From the NCBI GenBank assembly GCA_024275775.1, contig JAJRYM010000126.1:1-13332 (forward strand): 13,332 nt of DNA. The letters are read 5' to 3'. This document shows positions 13,037 through 13,332 of the stretch, piece after piece. Below the pieces are notes generated by a model. That model worked only from the letters and a program-made list of their open reading frames with translations. It did not search any database and was not told the origin of the DNA. Numbering within the stretch: position 1 is the stretch's first letter; each line of letters opens with the position of its first letter. Source of the stretch: Nitrospirota bacterium. Its GTDB lineage: Bacteria > Nitrospinota_A > UBA7883 > JACRGQ01. The translations under genes were made by a program, and so were the position numbers.

Positions 13037-13332
13037 CTGATTATTCCCAATCAAGAGCCGACCGTCTTAAACGTGGAATTCTCTTAAAACCGCAAAGGGG
13101 GTCGAAAGCGAGCCGTCGGCGCGACCGAAGAGGGAGCGCAAATGAGCGTAAGCGAGTTTAGGCGGCGAGTCGGGCCGGATGGAGCAGACGCAAAGCGGAT
13201 GCGAGAGCGGGCGATCCCCGTCTCCCGCTCCAGCCTCCGTTAGGAGACTGCCACGGCGTAGTTCGCAGAACGAAGCCGGGCGGGATAAAGACGGACTCAA
13301 ATTCCAGAAAAATTCCTTGGCATCACTACGGC
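13037..13332. other. Non-coding, hairpin-rich region after the tRNA
   Basis: About 300 bp with no credible gene. Besides the tRNA-end copy it holds several short inverted repeats: GGTCG/CGACC (13100-13104 and 13122-13126), GCCG-T-CGGC (13112-13120), a hairpin CAGCCTCC-GTTA-GGAGACTG (13231-13250, one mismatch), and CGGC/GCCG with inner TTCG/CGAA (13254-13278). A stretch from about 13107 to 13155 repeats GCGAG/GAGCG-like words. The character resembles extragenic repeat DNA and differs from the coding DNA to the left. Confidence 0.6.
13207..13232 (+). repeat. Second copy of the tRNA-Gly 3' end (att-like direct repeat)
   Basis: The 21 nt at 13212-13232 are identical to 13016-13036, the T loop through CCA of the tRNA. 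With the preceding GCGGG (13207-13211 versus 13009-13013) the match is 26 of 28 positions, missing only the TT of the T loop. The copies are 196 bp apart. No D arm, anticodon arm or acceptor 5' strand is recognisable before the second copy, so it is a fragment, not a second tRNA gene. GAGCGGG (13205-13211) can pair with CCCGCTC (13224-13230), giving a compact hairpin. Confidence 0.85.

Noticed and set aside
12976..13161. Plus-strand open frame of 61 codons over the tRNA
   Set aside because: It reads through the tRNA-Gly gene (the VAGSIPVSRS-like string is the T arm translated) and into non-coding DNA; no Shine-Dalgarno.
13067..13300. Minus-strand open frame of 77 codons in the 3' region
   Set aside because: It covers the hairpin-rich repeats and the tRNA-end copy; composition is repeat-like and there is no recognisable domain or ribosome site.

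Overview
The window reads as chromosomal housekeeping and energy-metabolism DNA from an anaerobic or facultative Gram-negative bacterium. A predicted outer-membrane lipoprotein (RlpA) indicates a diderm. A biotin-dependent Na+-pumping decarboxylase, a 2-hydroxyacyl-CoA-dehydratase-type activase and an Allochromatium-type 2[4Fe-4S] ferredoxin point to anaerobic metabolism. The gene mix would suit a member of the former Deltaproteobacteria or a relative, but that placement is inference. No phage, transposase, CRISPR or defence genes are visible.

Layout. Positions 1-1779 are on the minus strand: the N-terminal piece of an aspartase/fumarase-superfamily lyase (cut by the window edge), a 386-residue cation diffusion facilitator with an extra C-terminal domain, and a small DUF4911-like protein. 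Divergent from the last is rlpA (1820-2620, plus). An overlapping operon oadG-oadA-oadB (2697-5958) encodes a complete membrane decarboxylase Na+ pump. It converges on phhB (5988-6326, minus), which is divergent from ilvE (6445-7362). A small FmdB-type zinc-ribbon gene and peptide deformylase follow (7417-8298). Then comes a 1400-residue protein (8430-12632) fusing two activase ATPase modules to a DUF2229/dehydratase-like region. It is followed after 28 bp by a ferredoxin gene and a strong intrinsic terminator. The window closes with tRNA-Gly(CCC) and about 300 bp of non-coding, hairpin-rich DNA holding a second copy of the tRNA 3' end.

How the genes fit together. OadGAB would couple oxaloacetate (or a related acid) decarboxylation to Na+ export. 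Aspartase and IlvE handle amino-acid carbon and nitrogen. The ferredoxin is the natural candidate electron donor to the large activase fusion, which by family would use ATP hydrolysis to push electrons to very low potential.

The points most worth a second look are: (1) the 21-nt exact duplication of the tRNA-Gly 3' end 196 bp downstream; (2) the single-chain activase fusion, with both halves of the cluster-binding site plus its reductase-like module, paired with a ferredoxin; (3) several first-in-transcript genes that lack a Shine-Dalgarno but have a -10-like box 6-12 nt before the start codon, suggesting leaderless mRNAs. I do not see a clearly new multi-gene system; most genes belong to known families.
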